Notes under the pieces: model-generated
Told to the model about the DNA's origin: nothing
What the model saw: only the letters and a program-made list of their open reading frames with translations
The model's database searches: none
Assembly: GCF_002811475.1 (NCBI RefSeq)
Contig: NZ_NPDL01000006.1
Coordinates: forward strand, 186,001-250,000
Direction of reading: 5' to 3'
Length of the DNA stretch: 64,000 nucleotides
Origin: Leptospira hartskeerlii
Lineage (GTDB): Bacteria; Spirochaetota; Leptospiria; Leptospirales; Leptospiraceae
Shown: piece after piece, positions 29,226-39,390 of the stretch
How the letters are laid out: each line of letters opens with the position of its first letter
Numbering within the stretch: the stretch's first letter is position 1
Program-made: the position numbers and the translations under genes

Positions 29226-29306
29226 GGATACAAAGTAATCGGATGGAAACTATTGGCAATTAAATCCTAGATTTTCTTTCAAAAGGTAGAAAAGTTTTTA
29301 TCAAGT

Positions 29307-30272
29307 TCAGAATTCGAATCTGTAACCCATAGTGTATTTGGTTTCCATTCCGGAGAAGGTTCCAGTGCCGGAAGATCCACTTCCCGCTCCAACGCTAGAT
29401 GGCATTGCGGAAATTACCATCCCTCTGCTTTGGCCGTCAGAAAACTGGACTACCGATTTGACAGAATTTGCAAAAACATAAGAATCGATCAGGTTCAAGA
29501 GATAGATCCCGCCTAACACATATAAGGCGCCTTGGTATTCTCTGAAGTTTTTATCCGCTTCTTCTCTTTTTATCTGAACCTGACTGGATTGATTCGCAAA
29601 ATAAGCATCGATAGGAGATAAGGACGGAGTAGCGGCCGCTTGGGCTTGGCCAAGCGCAGCAAGTGTAAGGCTCTCCCTTGTATACGGGTTTCCCAGATCT
29701 CCATATTCTCTTACCGAAGTTCTATATACTCTGAATTTGTCATAAGCAACAAATGCAGCCGCGGCAAATAGGGTAGGGTAGAGAAGAGATTGGAACTTTC
29801 TGTCCGTATAATATTGTCCCCAGCCAGGCACGGCTGCCGATCTCATGAGCGCGTTTAAAGGACGTTTTGCTTCTTGTTTACGAAGTTCTTCTTGGCGGCG
29901 TGCTTCTTCGTCCGCTGCTGCCTGTTTTTTTAGATCTTCTTCTTTTTGTTTCTCTTCTTCCAGATGTCTTTGAGCTACTTCTTTATCTTCTTGCTCTTTT
30001 TTGTCCGCTGCGAGTTTGTCTTCTTCCTCTTTACGGATCTTCTCCTCTTCGTCGTCGTTCACATCTTGGAAAAGGATTTTAAGGATGAGATCTTTATCTA
30101 CTTTACGTTTTCCTGATTCTGTTTGGAGAAGAACAGAATGTTGATTTTGAGTGATGATATCTCCTTTGACTTTTCCACCTTCTCTCAACAAAACAGTGAC
30201 TGGAAAGATCCCAACAGGAGCAAAAACGATCAATAAGATCGGAATAAATTTTTTTAAATGCAAAGATAACAT
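29307..30272 (-). CDS. DUF5683-like membrane protein with charged coiled coil
   Basis: 321 residues. An N-terminal signal/anchor (FIPILLIVFAPVGIFPVTV) is followed by a short SH3-like domain (LLREGGKVKGDIITQNQHSVLL), a ~70-residue Glu/Lys coiled coil, then ALMRSAAVPGWGQYYTDRKFQS, which matches the 'P-G-x-GQ-Y' motif of DUF5683 proteins, and two more hydrophobic helices (LYPTLFAAAAFVAYD and LYVLGGIYLLNLIDSYVF). Function unknown; an envelope role is probable. It lies between hemN and hemG but there are ~80-bp gaps on both sides. Confidence 0.7.
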   Translation of the reverse strand: MLSLHLKKFIPILLIVFAPVGIFPVTVLLREGGKVKGDIITQNQHSVLLQTESGKRKVDKDLILKILFQDVNDDEEEKIRKEEEDKLAADKKEQEDKEVAQRHLEEEKQKEEDLKKQAAADEEARRQEELRKQEAKRPLNALMRSAAVPGWGQYYTDRKFQSLLYPTLFAAAAFVAYDKFRVYRTSVREYGDLGNPYTRESLTLAALGQAQAAATPSLSPIDAYFANQSSQVQIKREEADKNFREYQGALYVLGGIYLLNLIDSYVFANSVKSVVQFSDGQSRGMVISAMPSSVGAGSGSSGTGTFSGMETKYTMGYRFEF

Positions 30273-30398
30273 TTCAAAAACGAAAAAGTGTTACACCACT
30301 AAAGTCCCCAAAGTATTGGACGAAAAGAAATTAATTTCCAAATGAGTCCTTTCTAAGAGAAGAAACATCTATTGGACCCGAATATTTCAGAAAGAGAG

Positions 30399-31748
30399 TC
30401 AAATAGACTGAGAAAATACCTTGGTTTCAGGACTTTTTCTTCTCAAACGCATATCCAAACCTGTACATGCATTCCTTAAGAAAGGTTTTCCCAGGTCGGT
30501 TAAAACAAGGGTTTTTCCTTTCCACTCTATTAAATTATCGTCTTCCATAGTAGCCAAATAGAGGCGAACTTCTTCAAAAATCGGATCCGGAACTTCCACT
30601 TTTCCCAAAGTGGAAAGTTTTAGAATGAGTTCTCTTTGAAGCAAATCTTCAGAATTTAATTTATGTCCCCTGAGTATCGCCTGTCCATTTTCCGAAATTC
30701 TTCTTTGATATTTTTTCAGGATCTTTTCGTTCTGATAGAAACAATCCCAACTATCCGAAATTGCAGACACGCCCAATCCTAAAAGTAGATCGGTGGACTT
30801 GGTGGTATAGCCCATAAAATTTCGATGGAGATTCCCATTTTGATAAGCGGTGTAAAGTGAATCGGACTCTAAAGCAAAATGGTCCATTCCAATTTCTTTA
30901 TATCCCGCATCCAAAAAGAGTTCTCTTCCGAGCTCATAGAGCTCTCTCTTTTCTTCTCCCTTCGGAAGATCATCTTCAGTGAACAATCTTTGCGCAGCCT
31001 TGATCCAAGGGACATGAGCATAACTATAGAATGCGATACGATCCGGCCTAAGCTCTAATGTTTTTCGGATCGTTTCTTTCATACTCTCTTTGGTTTGTTT
31101 AGGAAGTCCATAGATCAGGTCGAAATTTACGGAATGATATCCTAACTTTCGAGCACCCTCCGTGATCCCAGCAGTTAGCTCATAAGGTTGAATTCGATTT
31201 ACTAGTCTTTGCACTTCCGGATCGAAGTCCTGGACACCCAAGCTGATCCTGGTAAATCCGTATTTTGCCAATACTTCTAATTGGGAAAGCCTGGTTCTTC
31301 TTGGATCTACTTCTAGCGAAAACTCAGGAGAATCGGATACTTTCCAAGAATCTAAAATAGGTTTTAACAAACTTTCCATATTGGATTCGGAAAGGTAAGT
31401 AGGAGATCCTCCGCCCAAATGTAATTCTCTAAGCTCGCGCTTCGTCAATTCAGGAAGTTCTTCCTGATATTTTCTGAATTCTTGCAGAACTGTTTCCACA
31501 TACGGGTCTTCTACAGAATGGTTTTTTGTAATAGAAGTATTACATCCACAAAACGAACAAAGAGTTTCGCAGAATGGAATATGAAGATATAATGCAACGG
31601 AAGAATCATCCGGAAGCAACCTTCTATGAAGCGCATCTATCCATTCTTCTCTAGTCGGATTGTCTTCCCAATAAGGCACAGTAGGATAACTAGTATATCT
31701 AGGTGCCGGGACATCGTATTTTCGAATTAAATCAGATTTGGAACTCAT
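30399..31748 (-). CDS. hemN: Oxygen-independent coproporphyrinogen III oxidase
   Basis: 449 residues, the length of genuine HemN. The radical-SAM motif CETLCSFCGCN (CxxxCxxC) lies near residue 61, preceded by RYTSYPTVPYW and followed by LHLGGGSPTYL. The NLHRNFMGYTT block is characteristic of authentic HemN rather than HemW. It decarboxylates coproporphyrinogen III to protoporphyrinogen IX anaerobically. Its ATG overlaps the hemE stop (ATGA). Last gene of the hemA operon. Confidence 0.96.
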   Translation of the reverse strand: MSSKSDLIRKYDVPAPRYTSYPTVPYWEDNPTREEWIDALHRRLLPDDSSVALYLHIPFCETLCSFCGCNTSITKNHSVEDPYVETVLQEFRKYQEELPELTKRELRELHLGGGSPTYLSESNMESLLKPILDSWKVSDSPEFSLEVDPRRTRLSQLEVLAKYGFTRISLGVQDFDPEVQRLVNRIQPYELTAGITEGARKLGYHSVNFDLIYGLPKQTKESMKETIRKTLELRPDRIAFYSYAHVPWIKAAQRLFTEDDLPKGEEKRELYELGRELFLDAGYKEIGMDHFALESDSLYTAYQNGNLHRNFMGYTTKSTDLLLGLGVSAISDSWDCFYQNEKILKKYQRRISENGQAILRGHKLNSEDLLQRELILKLSTLGKVEVPDPIFEEVRLYLATMEDDNLIEWKGKTLVLTDLGKPFLRNACTGLDMRLRRKSPETKVFSQSI

Positions 31749-32759
31749 ACGAAGGCCTCACGTATCGTGCTTACGAAAGTTCTAATATTCGCTTCCGGTG
31801 TTTTTGGCAGGACTCCGTGACCCAAACCACAGACCCATCCTGCTCTTTTTTCAGGGACCAGATCCAAAAACGGTCTGATCCAACGATTTAAATATTTCTT
31901 AAATTCCTCAGATTCCATAAACAGAAGTGCTTGGTCAAAATTTCCCTGCACAAAATGAGAACCGTTCCCCAAAAAATCGACGATATCAGTTCTATGATCC
32001 ATTCCAAATCCAGTCAGTCCGGAAATTTCTCTAAGAGACTGCAAGGAACCTGGCGCCAAATTTTTTGCATAATAACCTATCTTACCGGGGAATGCCTCCA
32101 CCAAAACCTTAATGCTTGGCAAAATCGCCTCCTGGAAGAACGCAGGAGAAGCATCTCCTGCTGCGGTATCAAAGATCATTACAATCTCTGCGCCACCCTC
32201 TAATTGTAAGCGTATGTTTTCTTTTAATAAAGCAAGGATCTTTTCATAAAAACCTTCTCTCAACTTCGCCGAAATTTTAGGAAGTATTAGATTTCCATCA
32301 TGTTTCCCTTGGGTAGCATAACAGAATAAGGTCCAAGGACCTCCGATAAATCCGATCAAAGATTTATCCTTAGAGATCCTTTTTCTGGTGCGGATTACCG
32401 CATCCTTTTGAAACCCCATAAATTCAACCGCTTGTTCCAAAGGGTAAAACTTTTTTAGATCTTCTAATGTGGAGAGATGCCAACCAAGTTTCGGACCTTC
32501 TTCCCCGAAACGTAATCCCATTCCGAATGCTTCTAAAGGGAAAAGAATGTCGGAGAATAAAATTGCAGTATCAAAATCGAAATCATCCACGGGACCAAAA
32601 GCAACTTCCGCAGCAAGTTCCGGGACCTTGCACAGCTCTTCGAAAGAATGTTTTTTTCTTAAATTTTGGTAATGCGAATGATAACGGCCCGCTTGGCGCA
32701 TCATCCAAATTGGAGGAGTGACCTGGGGCTCCAACTTAAGTGCGGCTTGGAATCTAGTA

Positions 32760-32767
<8 letters not shown>
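31745..32767 (-). CDS. hemE: Uroporphyrinogen decarboxylase
   Basis: 340 residues. Signature PPIWMMRQAGRYHSHYQNLR near the N-terminus and GFIGGPWTLFCYATQG in the middle are diagnostic of HemE. It decarboxylates the four acetate side chains of uroporphyrinogen III. It overlaps hemR upstream by 8 bp and hemN downstream by 4 bp, so it is in the same polycistronic unit. Confidence 0.97.
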
Positions 32768-33448
<681 letters not shown>

Positions 33449-33452
<4 letters not shown>

Positions 33453-34378
33453 ACGCCGCTTCTCCTTTGAAAAGAATAAGAAGGCAAAATCAACTCTGCC
33501 AAAAATCCTCCCGACTCGGAATTTCGAACGGAGAAATTTCCTCCCATTCTTCCGGCTAACTTTTCGGCGATATACAACCCAACTCCGGTGCCACTGGTGC
33601 TCGTATGCCTTAGGAATAATCTTCCTAATAATTTAAAATTACCGGAGAAACCTTTTCCATTATCTTCGAATTTAAATTTGATCCTATCTCCGGAAATTGG
33701 TTCTGAAAGTATTTTTACTTTCGTGGCCCCTCCATGTTGCACGGAGTTTTCCAAAAGATTTCTAAAAATACTCTCTAAGGCTCTCCTGTCCGCTAACACT
33801 TTGGTTTCTTTCCATTCAGTCTGGATATCCAACTCGGACCACTCTTCTCTTAGACTTTCCTCCCAGTGTCGGAGGTCCAACTCTTCCAAATATAATCCTT
33901 CAGATCTCATCAAGCTTGCAAGATACAATGCCTTGTTCATTTGAGATTCGATCCGGTCAGAGTCCTTTAATAATCTGTGAAGAAGTTTGTCTTTGCCTGC
34001 TTCCACACCTTCTTCCAATAAACTCTCCGCTTGCAACCTGAGACTTGCTAAAGGAGTTTTCATTTCATGAGTGACTGTGGAGAAAAAATCGTGAATGAGT
34101 TTGTTTCTTTTTTCTTCCCGGAATGTTAACCAGACTAAAGTTGCGCCGCCAATCACTAATAAAAAGAGAAAGAAGGCGCCTTCCATTTTGATCATAGAAC
34201 TTTGTCTTTCTAATTTTTCTAAAAAATCAATATCGACCTGAGATCCCAAACGGGCGGCAAGTTCAGTCGTCATTTTATTCTGTCTTAATCCCAAAAAAAG
34301 CCACCATACCCCGAGCGAAACCGTAGTCATAACCCAGATTACCGGCAAAACAATCTTTTTGGAATCGAAGACCTTCAT
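33449..34378 (-). CDS. Sensor histidine kinase of the HemR system
   Basis: 309 residues. Two transmembrane helices ([20 protein letters not shown] at ~10-30 and [19 protein letters not shown] at ~65-85) flank only a short periplasmic loop, so sensing may be within the membrane or cytoplasm. HisKA motif [16 protein letters not shown] (~100), N box [12 protein letters not shown]1 EDNGKGF and G2 [14 protein letters not shown] are complete. It should phosphorylate HemR; its start overlaps hemL (ATGA) and its stop overlaps hemR. Confidence 0.94.
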
Positions 34379-35670
34379 ACTTTCAATTTCTTTAATGCGG
34401 AATCCGCCTTCTCCAATGTTTCAGAAAGTATTTTGTCGGAATGAGCATAGCTCAAAAAACCGACTTCATAACCGGAAGGTGCAAGATAGATCCCTTCCGA
34501 AAGAAGTGCATGAAATACTTTTGCAAAACCTTCTTTATGGCCGACAGGGATCTTATCCACAGTGCGGATAGGGGAGGGTGATTTTTTATGGAACCAAAAT
34601 AAAGAAGAATGTACACTGGAATCCCAGTCTCCCTCAGGATCTCTCTCCCTTAAGATAGAGACCATTCCGGAAACGAAAGACTTGGTGCGATTTTCCAAAA
34701 TATCCCATACATTATCTTTTTCGCATTTTTTCAATGTAGCCAGGCCGGCTCTCATTCCAAAAGGGCTAGCGCTTAACGTTCCAGCTTGATACACAGGCCC
34801 TTGTGGTGCAACCAGGTCTAACAGCTCAGCTTTCCCAGCGTAAGCTCCGACAGGGAATCCTCCGCCTATGATCTTTCCGTAAGTCACAAGATCAGGCGCA
34901 ATTCCTAATTCTCCGCTCATTCCGGTGAGACCTACTCGAAACCCGCTGATCACTTCGTCAAATAGCACAAGACTCCCGTGTTTTCTGGCAATCTCTACGA
35001 TCTTAGATAAGAATTCTTTTCTTTGTACTAATAAACCGTAATTTGCAGGCAGAGGTTCTATCACTAATGCTGCGATATTCTTGCCTTCTTTTGCAAAAAG
35101 TTCCTCTACTGCTTTTTCGTCGTCCAAAGGAAGGACCAAAGTATTTTTGATGAGTTCTGAACCAATTCCAGCACTATCGGAAGAAGATTCTCCGGCAAGC
35201 CCGGAACCTGCTTTTACAAGTAAAGCATCCAAATGGCCATGGTAACATCCGTCGAATTTTAGGATTTTATCACGACCTGTTGCAGCACGAGCCACACGTA
35301 AAGCGCTCATTACCGCTTCGGTTCCGCTATTCACGAATCTGATTTTCTCTACCCAAGGGATCTTGGACACGATCCATTCTGCGAGTTCTAATGAATAAGG
35401 TTCTGCAGCGCCGAAACTCCAAGCAAGGTCCACAGTTTCGGATACGATCTTTTGGACATCTTCGTCTCTATGACCTAAGATCAAAGGACCGAAGCTTAAA
35501 CAATAATCTATGTATTCTTTTCCGGAAACATCCGTAAGTTTAGCACCTTTTCCGGTTTGGAAGAATACAGGATCTCCCCCCACGGAACGAAAGGATCTAA
35601 CGGGAGAATGTACTCCGCCCGGTGCAACTTTTTTTGCTCTTTCAAAAAGTTCCTTAGAACTTGGAAACAT
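34375..35670 (-). CDS. hemL: Glutamate-1-semialdehyde 2,1-aminomutase
   Basis: 431 residues with start at ATG 35670, which shares its A with the hemB stop (TGATG); an upstream ATG at 35748 would overlap hemB by 79 bp and adds a non-homologous extension. PLP-binding region [20 protein letters not shown] with the Schiff-base Lys, and [18 protein letters not shown] near the N-terminus, are typical of GSAM. It converts GSA to 5-aminolevulinate in the C5 pathway, immediately after HemA. Confidence 0.96.
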   Translation of the reverse strand: MFPSSKELFERAKKVAPGGVHSPVRSFRSVGGDPVFFQTGKGAKLTDVSGKEYIDYCLSFGPLILGHRDEDVQKIVSETVDLAWSFGAAEPYSLELAEWIVSKIPWVEKIRFVNSGTEAVMSALRVARAATGRDKILKFDGCYHGHLDALLVKAGSGLAGESSSDSAGIGSELIKNTLVLPLDDEKAVEELFAKEGKNIAALVIEPLPANYGLLVQRKEFLSKIVEIARKHGSLVLFDEVISGFRVGLTGMSGELGIAPDLVTYGKIIGGGFPVGAYAGKAELLDLVAPQGPVYQAGTLSASPFGMRAGLATLKKCEKDNVWDILENRTKSFVSGMVSILRERDPEGDWDSSVHSSLFWFHKKSPSPIRTVDKIPVGHKEGFAKVFHALLSEGIYLAPSGYEVGFLSYAHSDKILSETLEKADSALKKLKV

Positions 35671-36635
35671 CAGCCTAAAATCTCCTTTCCTCTTCTTGCG
35701 GCGTAAGTGATCAGATAAGACGCACCTGCTCTGGAAAACACTTGCCATGTTTCTTTAAGAGCATCTTCAAATTTACAAAATCCATTTTCTGCGAGCATTG
35801 CAATAGATGCATATTCTCCACTGACTTGATAAGCACCGACAGGCAGTCCAGTTTGCTCTTTGATCGGCAAGATCAGATCAATAGAAGTCATGCCTGGCTT
35901 AACCATCAAAAGATCTGCGCCTTCTTCCGTGTCTCTGATAGAAGAAAGAATAGAATCCTCTCTGTTTCTTACATCTATTTGGTAAGAAGAACGATCTCCA
36001 TGACCAGGAGCAGACTCTGCAGCTTCTCTGAACGGTCCGTAAAAATGGCTCTTGAATTTTGTAGAATAACTCATGATTGGAACATGCTGGAAACCATTTG
36101 AGTCCAGAATATTTCTGTGACTTCTAATTCTTCCATCCATCATATCGGAAGGAGAAATGCCATCCGCACCTGACTCAGCATAGCAGAGAGCCAGTTCGGA
36201 AAGTCTTTTGACAGAACTAATATTATCTATTCTGCCTTTAGGATCCAAAAGACCGCAATGACCATGAGTGGTCAAAGAACAAAGACAAGTATCCACCCAG
36301 AGAAAAGCCTCAGGGAATTTGGATTTTATATTACCAATTACGTTTTTATAAAATGATTTCGGGATAGAATCATCCGACTTTTTCTCAGGAACCAAGAATA
36401 GAAGGAAATGTTCCACGCCATTCTTCAGATCCGATTCTACTTGAGACAGAATGGACTCTTGGCTATCACGGAATACTCCAGGTAAAGAGGACATTTTTTC
36501 CGGAGATTTCAGACTTTCGGTTACGAATATCGGCTGGACCAGTTTTCTTGGGTTCAAACTCTCCGAAGAAACCAAATTTCTGAGCGGGGCATTGAGGCGA
36601 TTTCTTCTCAGACCCAACAAACTCTCGGAACTCAT
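35670..36635 (-). CDS. hemB: Delta-aminolevulinic acid dehydratase (porphobilinogen synthase)
   Basis: 321 residues. Active-site blocks: zinc-ligand cluster [16 protein letters not shown] near residue 115, [14 protein letters not shown], first Schiff-base Lys in [16 protein letters not shown] and the second in [14 protein letters not shown]. The Cys cluster makes it a zinc-type ALAD rather than the Mg-only type. It overlaps hemC (ATGA) and hemL (1 bp). Confidence 0.97.
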   Translation of the reverse strand: MSSESLLGLRRNRLNAPLRNLVSSESLNPRKLVQPIFVTESLKSPEKMSSLPGVFRDSQESILSQVESDLKNGVEHFLLFLVPEKKSDDSIPKSFYKNVIGNIKSKFPEAFLWVDTCLCSLTTHGHCGLLDPKGRIDNISSVKRLSELALCYAESGADGISPSDMMDGRIRSHRNILDSNGFQHVPIMSYSTKFKSHFYGPFREAAESAPGHGDRSSYQIDVRNREDSILSSIRDTEEGADLLMVKPGMTSIDLILPIKEQTGLPVGAYQVSGEYASIAMLAENGFCKFEDALKETWQVFSRAGASYLITYAARRGKEILG

Positions 36636-38194
36636 ACAGCACCTCTTTTTGTAAGAAAATCCGGGGCTTCACCCTTGCAGGCTCTCTCCCAAGATTCAAA
36701 GTTCGGGAATGCGAAAATTTTCGCATTCGAACCTAATGTTTTTCTAATATATTTATACGTAGCGCCGGTTCCGCAAGAATGAATACGAGAGCCTATTTCA
36801 GGATTCTTTTTATAAGCTCTATCGAATTGAGAAGCGCTCATCCAGAAAAAATGAGAGTACGTGGAAAGATCAGGCTGTTCAGAATCAAAGTCCACTTTAT
36901 AAGTTACGAACCTTTTCCAAACTCCCTCAATGATATCGCTCTCTTCATGAGTGAGCTTAATAAAGTCAGGATTGGATTCATAAAAACTAACGATATCTTT
37001 CGCGTCTTCTTCTCCCAAACCGTCTGTGGAGCCGTTTACCCAAACATCCCTGGAAGCTAACTTCTCCCAGGTTTTTGCACCAGCCACGATAAAAATCGTT
37101 TCTGGTCCCGGCAACTCCCAATCCTTAGGCAAAGAATCCGCGCGAGAAACAAACCAAAACTTTTCTTTAGGAACCGACGCTTGAACAGGAGAACGTTTCA
37201 TTCTAAAACCCTGTCTCGGTTTCGGAAATACAAGATCTAAAGAAGAAGGGATCGGTAATTCTTCTCCATTCCATCGATCAAACGCGTCTAACTCGGAACC
37301 TGAATCAGTCTTACCTCGAACGAATAGAAAATCGGCAGGTCCTCCCAAAATTACGGAGACCCCGATCTTCTGGTGGCAACCCCCGCCAAAGTAAGAGAGA
37401 ATTTTCCTTTCTTCAAGAACTGCCGCCTCTTCTTTCCGATTCGAAAGTGGAAGTAAAAGTTTTTTAGTCTTCTCGTCACCTTTTCGGATCTCAGCAGCAA
37501 GTGCACCTTGCGCGGGTGCATTCGGATTTTTTGATAAAGGCAGAACCATAAACAGTTCATTCGCAATGGCAGATCTAATTTCTTTTCTGACTTCCGAATA
37601 TTCTTCCGTGGAAGAAAAAGAAAAATTTTCAGCAAGAAGACGATCTATCGCAGCCTTTGCTACTACGAGTCCCGAAACCTCAGGATCGGATTTCCATTTA
37701 CGGAGTCTAGTCTGAACATTCCCTCTTACAGGATGAAAACTGATCGGCAAATTTTGTAAACGAGAGGGGAGTGCACTCGGAAGAAATGCAGAAAGATTAT
37801 ATTCTCTTCTTGGACTTGAAGAATGGATCTTAATTTCTTTAGGAGGATTTTCGTAAGAAGATCTTTTAAATAGCAGAACATCTCTTTGGTCTGCGCGAGG
37901 AAGTACCATTAGAATTTCAGTGCCATCATGACCTTCCAGATCTAAATCCTTAAAGGAGTGAACGACTACATCCACATTTCCTTGGACAAGCTCTTTGGTT
38001 AAGTCTTGGGTGAATACACCTCTGCTTCCCATTTTCCAGAGTGGAGTGGTTAGATCTTGATCCCCGCTTGCTTCTTTGAAAAAAAGTTGGAGCTCCAACT
38101 CAGGATACAATTTACGCAATTGATCTTGTACGAGGCAGGTCTGTAATTTAGCGAGGGAACTTTTTCGGGAACCGATTCTTAAAACGTCGGACAA
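36632..38194 (-). CDS. hemC: HemC-HemD fusion: porphobilinogen deaminase/uroporphyrinogen-III synthase
   Basis: 520 residues, against ~310 for HemC alone. Residues 1-~300 are porphobilinogen deaminase: RIGSRKSSLAKLQTCLVQ, VVHSFKDLD, APAQGALAAEIRKGD and FGGGCHQKIGV with the dipyrromethane-cofactor Cys. The C-terminal ~190 residues (from about FIVAGAKTWEKLASRDVWVNG to HSCGTGATYKYIRKTLGSNA) fit a divergent uroporphyrinogen-III synthase, which the cluster otherwise lacks. No separate hemD is present in the window, so the fusion is expected to supply both activities. Overlaps hemA by 16 bp. Confidence 0.92.
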   Translation of the reverse strand: MSDVLRIGSRKSSLAKLQTCLVQDQLRKLYPELELQLFFKEASGDQDLTTPLWKMGSRGVFTQDLTKELVQGNVDVVVHSFKDLDLEGHDGTEILMVLPRADQRDVLLFKRSSYENPPKEIKIHSSSPRREYNLSAFLPSALPSRLQNLPISFHPVRGNVQTRLRKWKSDPEVSGLVVAKAAIDRLLAENFSFSSTEEYSEVRKEIRSAIANELFMVLPLSKNPNAPAQGALAAEIRKGDEKTKKLLLPLSNRKEEAAVLEERKILSYFGGGCHQKIGVSVILGGPADFLFVRGKTDSGSELDAFDRWNGEELPIPSSLDLVFPKPRQGFRMKRSPVQASVPKEKFWFVSRADSLPKDWELPGPETIFIVAGAKTWEKLASRDVWVNGSTDGLGEEDAKDIVSFYESNPDFIKLTHEESDIIEGVWKRFVTYKVDFDSEQPDLSTYSHFFWMSASQFDRAYKKNPEIGSRIHSCGTGATYKYIRKTLGSNAKIFAFPNFESWERACKGEAPDFLTKRGAV

Positions 38195-39066
38195 GGTAGG
38201 TCATCCCAACCGAATACAAATTGATGAGCTTCCAGTTCTCTTTCTTCCAAAAGCTCGTCTAAAACGGATTTTAATTCTTCCTTCACTTTTCTGGTCCTTT
38301 CTTCCGTTTCTTTCAAGGAAGAAAGCATCTGGGCAAAGGAAATATATACGATATCTGAAGGCCATGCTTCTTCCAAAGGCTCTTCTCTAAAATCTAAGAC
38401 GAGATTGCCTGGAGCCAGCTTATCCATCCAAACTGAGCAGTCCATAGGAGCGGCGATCACCCAAGCTTCTCCATTAGGAGACCAATCTTCCATTAAATGA
38501 GAAGAAGAACCGGAAACGGAAGATAAAAATTCCAAACGATTTGGATTACGTCCAACGATCTTAGTTTTTCTATTAGAATGAGAAAGCCAAGGCAGGATCT
38601 TTTCAGCAAGTTGTCCGGTCCCAAAGAGTACAATCTCCTTAGGAGGATTGGAAGCTTCGGATAAATATTTATCCGCCAAACCACCATAAGATTGCTCTCC
38701 CAAATTTTGCAAATAACCGGAGCGAAGAGTCCTACAATCTTCAATTAAATTGTCTCTGAGCTTTGCCAAATAATCTCCGAAAGCGAGATCAGGCACTTCT
38801 TGAAATCTTTGTTTGAATTGAGAGAGAACTTCTGTTTCTCCGAATAATTTAGATTTTAAGCCTGAGATAATTTCGAGAAGAAGTCTATATGCTTCGTAAC
38901 CGGATTTACTTTCCCAATGAGAAGGAAGATTTTCCGGATGCGGATGGATCCTGGAATCTGAAATAAGAACAGTGCGCATACAAGTCTTCCAAGAAAATGC
39001 ATCTGGAAGAGACAACAAATCCCTGTCGGAAGATTCAGAGTGAAAAACTTGTAATGTGGACCACAT
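38179..39066 (-). CDS. hemA: Compact glutamyl-tRNA reductase
   Basis: 295 residues, far shorter than the usual ~420. The catalytic-Cys region is reduced to KTCMRTVLI (Cys ~29, compare STCNRTE). GLKSKLFGETEVLSQFKQ matches the conserved SGLDSxxxGExQIxGQxK block, and LFGTGQLAEKILPWL is the NADP Rossmann motif. The long helical dimerisation domain at the C-terminus is almost missing. It reduces Glu-tRNA to GSA, the first committed step. First gene of the operon, directly behind a hem-box promoter with an extremely short leader. Confidence 0.9.
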   Translation of the reverse strand: MWSTLQVFHSESSDRDLLSLPDAFSWKTCMRTVLISDSRIHPHPENLPSHWESKSGYEAYRLLLEIISGLKSKLFGETEVLSQFKQRFQEVPDLAFGDYLAKLRDNLIEDCRTLRSGYLQNLGEQSYGGLADKYLSEASNPPKEIVLFGTGQLAEKILPWLSHSNRKTKIVGRNPNRLEFLSSVSGSSSHLMEDWSPNGEAWVIAAPMDCSVWMDKLAPGNLVLDFREEPLEEAWPSDIVYISFAQMLSSLKETEERTRKVKEELKSVLDELLEERELEAHQFVFGWDDLPCPTF

Positions 39067-39075
39067 CTATCTTAG

Positions 39076-39106
39076 ATCATACCTAATTCAGGGCCCTATT
39101 TGTCAA
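39076..39106 (-). promoter_or_regulatory. hemA operon promoter
   Basis: On the minus strand TTGACA (39106-39101) and TATGAT (39081-39076) are separated by 19 bp, slightly long, as expected for a regulator-assisted promoter. The predicted start of transcription (~39069) is only 3-5 bases before the ATG at 39066, so the mRNA would be leaderless or nearly so. The -35 coincides with the downstream repeat of the hem-box. Confidence 0.55.
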
Positions 39107-39116
39107 AATACTGTCA
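39101..39116 (-). promoter_or_regulatory. HemR hem-box
   Basis: TGACA-GTATTT-TGACA on the minus strand: two perfect direct repeats with a 6-bp spacer. This is the published HemR recognition pattern for leptospiral hemA (TGACA, N6, TGACA), recalled from the literature. It overlaps the -35 of the hemA promoter, the position expected for an OmpR-family activator. I saw no second copy of the pattern elsewhere in the window. Confidence 0.8.
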
Positions 39117-39174
39117 GAGAGATCCGAAAAATATTCCTCTTGCATGTGTTGAGAACGAATTTCAAAATGACTTT

Positions 39175-39390
39175 ATGGTTTGGGACATAGGCCTCCAAGA
39201 TAAAATAGTTTATCTAGTTGTTGGCGCTGCAGCGGTTTATTTGAGCTTTCCGCTCGTTTCTTCTATTAAAAGTTTATTTAGCAAAACCCAAACCAAGGAG
39301 ACAAGTTTCGGTTGTTACGAAGCTGCTTGCTCCTCTTGCGAAGTAATTGATAAAAATCAAAAGTCCTTATCTAAACGAAAGCACGGATAA
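39175..39390 (+). CDS. Small single-pass membrane protein with Cys-rich tail
   Basis: 71 residues from ATG 39175; an in-frame TTG at 39100 would place the start inside the hem-box and is unlikely. One helix (KIVYLVVGAAAVYLSFPL) is followed by a short basic linker and a Cys motif GCYEAACSSCEVID (C-x5-C-x2-C). The layout resembles FeoB-associated Cys-rich membrane proteins, which accompany iron transporters, but the similarity is only architectural. It diverges from hemA with the hem-box between them and overlaps the convergent HAD gene by 24 bp. Confidence 0.6.
   Translation: MVWDIGLQDKIVYLVVGAAAVYLSFPLVSSIKSLFSKTQTKETSFGCYEAACSSCEVIDKNQKSLSKRKHG

Noticed and set aside
34553..34561. DnaA box (TTATCCACA) as an origin signal
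   Set aside because: A single copy inside the hemL coding sequence, with no cluster and no AT-rich element.
35671..35748. Longer hemL with start at 35748
   Set aside because: It would overlap hemB by 79 bp; the TGATG junction at 35670 gives the normal HemL N-terminus.
39100..39174. N-terminal extension of the Cys-rich small protein from TTG 39100
   Set aside because: It would start inside the hem-box and adds no recognisable protein feature; ATG 39175 begins just before the membrane helix.
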